A stretch of DNA of 64,000 bases from Sapria himalayana (lineage: Eukaryota > Streptophyta > Magnoliopsida > Malpighiales > Rafflesiaceae): positions 51,614 through 115,613 of the forward strand of contig JAREIK010009694.1 in assembly GCA_029783825.1 (NCBI GenBank). The letters run 5' to 3'. The position numbers were made by a program, and so were the translations under genes. This document shows positions 59,090-64,000 of the stretch, piece after piece. The notes under the pieces were generated by a model. The model worked only from the letters and a program-made list of their open reading frames with translations. It ran no database searches and was not told where the DNA came from. Position 1 is the first letter of the stretch. The number at the start of each line of letters is the position of its first letter.

Positions 59090-59300
59090 ATCTATCTATA
59101 TATTTATTTAACAATATATCTATCAATATATCTATTAAATTGTCTATAAATCTATCTATCAATATTTCTATCAATCTGTCTATGTATATATATATATATA
59201 TATATATCTATCTATATATTTATCTATCTGTCTATCTATTTTTTACATTATTTGTGTCTCTATCTACCAATCCATCTATCTATCTTTCTATATATCTAAC
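59090..59300 (+). repeat. Higher-order unit in S6, copy 3
   Basis: TTTAACAATATATCTATCAAT, ATTAAATTGTCTATAAATC, ATCAATCTGTCTATGTAT and TTATTTGTGTCTCTATCTACC repeat the order seen at 56926-57395, about 1.9 kb away, with a (TA)n insertion in the middle. Confidence 0.82.
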
Positions 59301-59531
59301 TATCTAGCTATCTATTTGTCTATATATCTATCTACTCTCTCTCTTAAACTATCTATCTATTAATGTATCTATCTAACTATCAATCAACCAATCTATCTAT
59401 CTATCTATATGTTTGTATATGTGTATTTCTATCTATCTGTATGACTTTCTATTTGTATATCTTTATATCTTATATCTGTCTAACTATCTGACTATCCACA
59501 ACAAGAAAATATTGATTTAGCTTGGGAATTT

Positions 59532-59555
59532 TAGCTAGGGATCAATCCCTAGCTA
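59532..59555 (+). repeat. Perfect hairpin near the end of copy C
   Basis: Arms TAGCTAGGGAT and ATCCCTAGCTA separated by CA: an 11-bp perfect inverted repeat 35 bp from the terminus. Slightly degraded versions lie at about 6030-6055 in A and 17650-17675 in B. Confidence 0.92.
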
Positions 59556-59819
59556 AATTATGAGGGATTAGGTAGGGAATAACAAGGGATTTATGTTTTT
59601 TCATTAAAATAAAAATTTGCAATGGATAAGCGATGGATTAGTGACAGAATAATTTCGTAAATTCCACATCAGAAAAAAATAGAGAATTTAGCAACGTATT
59701 AGCGATGAAAAATTTTCGTAAAATTCATTCAAGAAAAGTGGGGAAATTAGCGAGGGATTTAGTGCAGGAAAATTTTCATAAATTCTGCTCAAGAAAAGCC
59801 GGGAAATTAACAATGAATT

Positions 59820-60510
59820 TAGTGACAAAATTTCTCTAACTAATAAAATTAGAATTTAGCGACAAAATTTCTCTAGCTAATAAAACTAGAAATTAGCACG
59901 GATTTAGTGATAGAAGTTCTCTAGCTAATAAAATCCAGTAATTAGCGACGGATTTAGAGATGCAATTTTTCTAGCTAATTAAATCCAGATATTAGCAACG
60001 GATTTAGTGACTGAATTTTCATAGCTAATAAAATCCAGAAATTAGCGAAGAATTTAGCTACAGAATTTCTCTAGCTAATAAAATATTGAAATTCTCAACG
60101 GTTTTAGTGACAGAATTTTTCTAGTTAATTATATTTGTAATATAGCGACAGATTTTAGCAACGGAATTCCTTAGTTAATTTCATTCTGAACATAGCAATG
60201 GATTTTAGCGACGTAATTTCTCTCGCTAATTACATCCAGAAAATATAGCCATGCATTTAGGGATAGAATTTCCATTGCTAATTACATACTTAATAAGTGA
60301 TGGATTTTAGCGACGGAACCTCCCTAGACAATTACTTCCTGAATATAGTGATGGATTTGTAACGTAACTTTTCTAACTAATAAAATCCGGGATATATCAA
60401 TAGATTTAGCGAGGAAACTTCTCTAGCTAATTAATTCTGGAATATATCGATGGATTTAGTGACTGAACTTCCATAGCTAATTAAATCTTGAACATAGCGA
60501 CGGAATTTCC
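59820..60510 (-). repeat. Subterminal array of copy C, about 50-bp period
   Basis: Units like CTAGCTAATAAAATCCAGAAA followed by TTAGCGACGGATTTAGTGACAGAATTT. The CTAGCTAAT anchor falls near 59871, 59921, 59971, 60021, 60071, 60121 and 60170, a steady 50-bp period, as in copy A but in inverse orientation. Confidence 0.87.
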
Positions 60511-61677
60511 CTTGCTAATATTTAATTATTAATTTTTTTTAATATATTATTAGTTTTAATATTTTATTTAATTTTGTTTATTAAATGTATGTTAATGGTC
60601 TATAGATGAGCGATCCTTGAAAGTTACATTGTCCTCGTAAAATCATACAAATTTAATATTATAAATAAATAATTAAAAAAATATAAAAATACAAAAAAAA
60701 TGTATATTAATAAGGGCTATAATATCGATTTTTATGATGTATAAATTTTTTAAAAAATTATACAAAAAATTTTGGTAAAATTAATAATTAAGAAACTTAA
60801 AAATTTCTATTAACGTACATTAAATAATTAATTCTATAAGTATACTAATTTATTCAATATTTTAAAATTAAATTAACCTACATTAAAAATTCTACTAATA
60901 TAAATGTAAATTAATTCATTTTATGAAACAATATCTGAATTGATGAATAAACTAGTAAATATTAATATGATTATTAGTATAAAAAAAATTTAATGATTAT
61001 AGGAAACTTTTAAAAAAATAATTAATAAAAAATTTAATAATTTTGAAATATAATAAAAATATAAAATTTTAATTAAAGTTAAAAGAAAATTAATTAATAT
61101 TTAAAAATTAATACATAGATATTTGCCCCTACTAAAATTTATAAGAATTAAACAATTGAGTAATATTTTTTCTATTAGCTTTTAACATCCAGTCTTTATT
61201 AAAATAATTACAATAACTTTTTTTTAATTATCTTATCACTTTAAGTAATTTTTTTATTTTTGAAAATTATAAATGATATCAAATAAATGAAATTTTATGC
61301 CTTTAAAATTATTACATAATATCTTCATAAAAATTAATATGATGAATTCTTAAAAATTTATAAACATAAAATATAAATTTTTATAAATTTTTATAAATTT
61401 TTTAACATTAAGAGTATTTTATAACTGTTAGGAGAGTGGCTAGAAGACAAATCATCTTTTCATGTATGTCTTATATATGAAGTTTGTTAATTTTGTAGCT
61501 ATTTGATATTTTTTTTATAAGGCTAAACATATATTTTTTAAAAATTGTTTATATATTGATTGTTTAATTAATATATAATAAAAAATTGTAAGGTATTTAT
61601 TTTTAATTTGTACATTGCTACACGCACATTAATTTAATTGAAAAATTTAATAGTAAATAAAAATAAATTTTTTTGTA

Positions 61678-61700
61678 TTTATATATATATATATATATAT
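61678..61700. repeat. (TA)n microsatellite
   Basis: About 11 TA units inside the AT-rich body of copy C. Confidence 0.85.
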
Positions 61701-62279
61701 TGTTTATTTAATGTTTTTTATAATTAAAATATAAATATTTTGGAAATATATAATTTGTTATTAATGTTTATTTTATCGAGATTAAGTCCTCTATCTTTCT
61801 CTCAACATTTTCGAAGAATAAGCGATGCAACTCCTCATAGTCCTTCATCCTTCTCTCGACAGCGATACAACATAAACATATACGAATTAAGCGATAATTT
61901 GTTATTGATTTGAGGTATATTTTCTATCCTATTCTTCGTCAATTATCTAATGTATTGATTCTGTTAATTTTTTTTCAAAATTCTTCTTCTTTAATCATAT
62001 ACATTAATTTAATTATACTTATGTAATACATACAATGCATTTGTGTTGGGTTGGGCAGTAGGCATGCTTATATAAACTTAATTTAAGTATACTTTCTTAA
62101 ATACATTTTCTGTTAATTTAATTATACTGGATTGCTTATATAAACTTAATTGTATATAACACAAAATGGGGTGTTTTGTGTTGGGTAGTGTGTATATAAC
62201 ACATAAATATATAAGTATATTTTATTATATCTATAACTCTAAAATAGTTTACAAAAATAACTATATAATATAACTATAA

Positions 62280-62338
62280 AAATATATATTATATATATAT
62301 ATATATATATATCTACATCTATCTATCTTTCTATCATT
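62280..62338 (+). repeat. (TA)n followed by a short TCTA patch
   Basis: TATATATATATATATATATA-type sequence is followed by CTACATCTATCTATCTTTC, a roughly 25-bp trace of the same TCTA motif lying just beyond the estimated far side of copy C. Confidence 0.8.
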
Positions 62339-63880
62339 ATTTTATATAATACATTCAATTTACATGTCGTGTATTTCTGATATAAATAGTATTATACATA
62401 TAACATTATATACATATTTTATACAAATAAAGATATATTGACTTTATGATAGGATTTTAATAATGTATATTTGAAATTTGTAAGTCATCATTATGAAATA
62501 CAAGTCTAATAAATTTGCATTATGAAAATATCTATATTCCATAATGTCGTGCATACCCAATAAGTATAATTAAATTAATATCTGTAAACTATATTTTATA
62601 CATGGCTTTATGTATAGGGAAAAACACACCCTTTATAAAAATGTAAGAGTGTATTAATATCTATAAATTTAAAGTATAGCCACATTAATATCTATTAATG
62701 TCAAATTAATCTGTAAACATTTATTGACCATTTTTCAATTAGTTCAAATTAAAATGGCTTTATGTATACAGATACTAATTTTCAATACATTTAAATACAT
62801 GTATAATTGACTATATTTCATTACTTGTTTAATTAAATGCCGCATAGGCTCTCTTATAAATGCCCTAGCATTGACTATCAATATGATTCATACTGGATTA
62901 AAATATATAAGATATACAGCTCATTGACATACATTATTTCCGCCATGAATTGATGTCAATGATTTTTTGATGGGTTTGAGATGTTCCACCTAAATGGATG
63001 AGTAGATCTAACTATTTTATTACTTCTATGGCCATTAACTCATAAATTGTATACCCATGGACTTGATACTGTTTACTTATTGTAAGCTAACCACTGAATT
63101 GTTTTACTTGAGTAAACACTAGAAAACTATCTACTTATTGTAAGCTTTAGATAATGAAGAAACTTTTGATAATTAATCCAAATAATCATATCTATAAAAT
63201 GATAATCTAGAATATATATAAATTCTCGCATCACAACTATATAATATGGGTGTTTGCGAAATCATTCAATTTGGCACACAATTACATTCCTCACATACCT
63301 TGCAAGCTATCCTTGGAGTCCAAGGTGCTAAACCACTTTAGTTCACTAACATGATCTTTACATATTTCACTTTCTTGGATTGTCTCAGCCCTTGTTTCTT
63401 AAATATTACAAAACTTTATCTTTCTCTAGTTCTAAAGCTATATCAATAATTTTCTCATATATGATTGCTTCATAAATATCAACATCTGAATTCAATTCTT
63501 AGCCATTTTCTAAAAAGGTCAATTTTTTTTCATTGTTATTCATATTTAGAAAACAAATTTTACTAAGTTTCTCAATAGTAGTAGTATATAACCAACAATC
63601 ACACTACTTGAGTTAATCTAAAAAAACTTTTCATGTTATTTTTCTTCAATGGGATGCTTGAAATTAGTAAAACATTACTAATATAGCTTATAAATTATTC
63701 AACTATTTTTCTAAGCATCAGTTAATTTTTTTCCCTCAAGATTTAGTTCATCCATTATCATAATTCTTATATAGATTCTTTAGTCCTTTGCTATTCAACC
63801 ATTACTAGGAATGTTTGCTTGATCTCTTACTAATTTTTCACAAAAATACTCATTTTGTTGCATCATTTCTTTCATAAATA
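62339..63880. other. AT-rich intergenic DNA, no gene recognised
   Basis: No conserved protein motif, RNA gene or transposon terminus was seen. Base composition is AT-rich but less repetitive than the left third. Confidence 0.5.
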
Positions 63881-63884
63881 GGCA

Positions 63885-64000
63885 TTCTCAATTACTCTCT
63901 CTCACTCTCTCTCATATATCTCTATCTCCATCTCTCCTCTCTCTCTCTCTTTCTCCATCGTCTTTCTCCATCTCTCTCTCCATCTCTTTTTCCTCTCTCT
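63885..64000 (+). repeat. (CT)n/(CTCCAT)n pyrimidine tract, runs off the window
   Basis: CTCTCT runs interspersed with CCATCT and TTTCTCC steps, almost purely pyrimidine on the plus strand. The tract continues to the last base, so its full length is unknown. Such tracts are common in plant 5' regions but also in intergenic DNA. Confidence 0.9.

Larger units (their letters stand above)
54065..59496 (+). repeat. TCTA satellite block S6
   Basis: About 5.4 kb, the longest uninterrupted block. It contains (GT)n at about 54743-54765, (TA)n runs near 54522-54541 and 54995-55017, and many open plus frames of Ser/Ile/Tyr/Leu. It ends exactly where the CACTA-like end CACAACAAGAAAAT begins. Near the right end are several stop-rich AATCAATC variants. 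Confidence 0.95.
59497..62200 (-). mobile_element. CACTA-like non-autonomous transposon, copy C (inverted relative to A and B)
   Basis: The left end CACAACAAGAAAAT is one base from the canonical CACTACAAGAAAAT and directly abuts satellite S6. The conserved hairpin end, a long subterminal array (59820-60510) and an AT-rich body aligned with copy B follow. Body matches include reverse complements of TTTATATAAGCAATCCA (near 62130-62150) and ACCTCAAATC (near 61910). Homology with B runs to roughly 62200; the true far terminus was not found. No transposase is present. Confidence 0.75.

Noticed and set aside
54065..59307. Long plus-strand frames in S6, up to 217 codons
   Set aside because: Same TCTA artefact.
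17708..59496. A 42-kb composite (macro) transposon carrying the satellite between CACTA-like ends
   Set aside because: The ends of B and C face outward toward the satellite, with their bodies lying outside it. A macro-transposon would need inward-facing outer ends, which were not found.
1..64000. tRNA or rRNA genes
   Set aside because: No cloverleaf-type A/B box pair in a plausible tRNA context and no rRNA-like sequence was recognised. The tRNA-like string at 27203 is a primer-binding site.

Overview
This looks like nuclear DNA from a flowering plant. Most of it is AT-rich and repetitive. It holds decayed relatives of typical plant transposon families: CACTA/En-Spm, RICESLEEPER-type hAT, RNase H-bearing L1-type LINEs and Ty3/gypsy. 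It also holds an intronless copy of an ARF1-type small GTPase. A monocot is possible but unproven. I found no rRNA, tRNA, CRISPR array or bacterial-type operon. The only long intact reading frame with real protein homology is the LINE ORF1 at 23189-24559 (-); no host gene appears intact.

Left third (1-17707). AT-rich DNA carries (AC/GT)n, (AT)n and TGTACATATATACT-type tandem repeats. A probable non-autonomous CACTA element (3569-6088) ends in a 50-bp-period subterminal array. Next come a roughly 365-bp triplet tract between coding-like but unrecognised blocks, a small GC-rich island, and several kb of degenerate TATAGTTATA minisatellite. An ARF1 retrocopy sits in that minisatellite between perfect 17-bp target-site duplications. 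A gypsy RNase H remnant, a perfect 125-bp tandem duplication and a second CACTA-like element (about 15580-17707) follow.

Central region (17708-59496). The matrix is a degenerate TCTA/TCTG satellite (GATA/GACA on the other strand). About 16.6 kb survives in six blocks: S1 17708-18073, S2 25200-25560, S3 29941-34240, S4 40830-45431, S5 49006-50529 and S6 54065-59496. Between the blocks, in order, lie a LINE on the minus strand, a truncated Ty3/gypsy element, a related LINE on the plus strand, a hAT on the plus strand and a related hAT on the minus strand. The satellite also contains direct duplications at 79 bp, 186 bp, about 310 bp and 1.8 kb scales, plus a copy shared between S5 and S6.

Right end (59497-64000). 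A third CACTA-like element lies in inverted orientation to the second, so the satellite domain is bordered at both edges by outward-facing ends of the same family. AT-rich sequence and a CT-rich tract finish the window.

The picture is a heterochromatin-like, satellite-rich island that absorbed related transposons in both orientations. The points most worth following are the repeated association of LINE and other element ends with the TCTA satellite, the paired inverted families, and the conserved palindromic ends and 50-bp arrays of the CACTA-like family.
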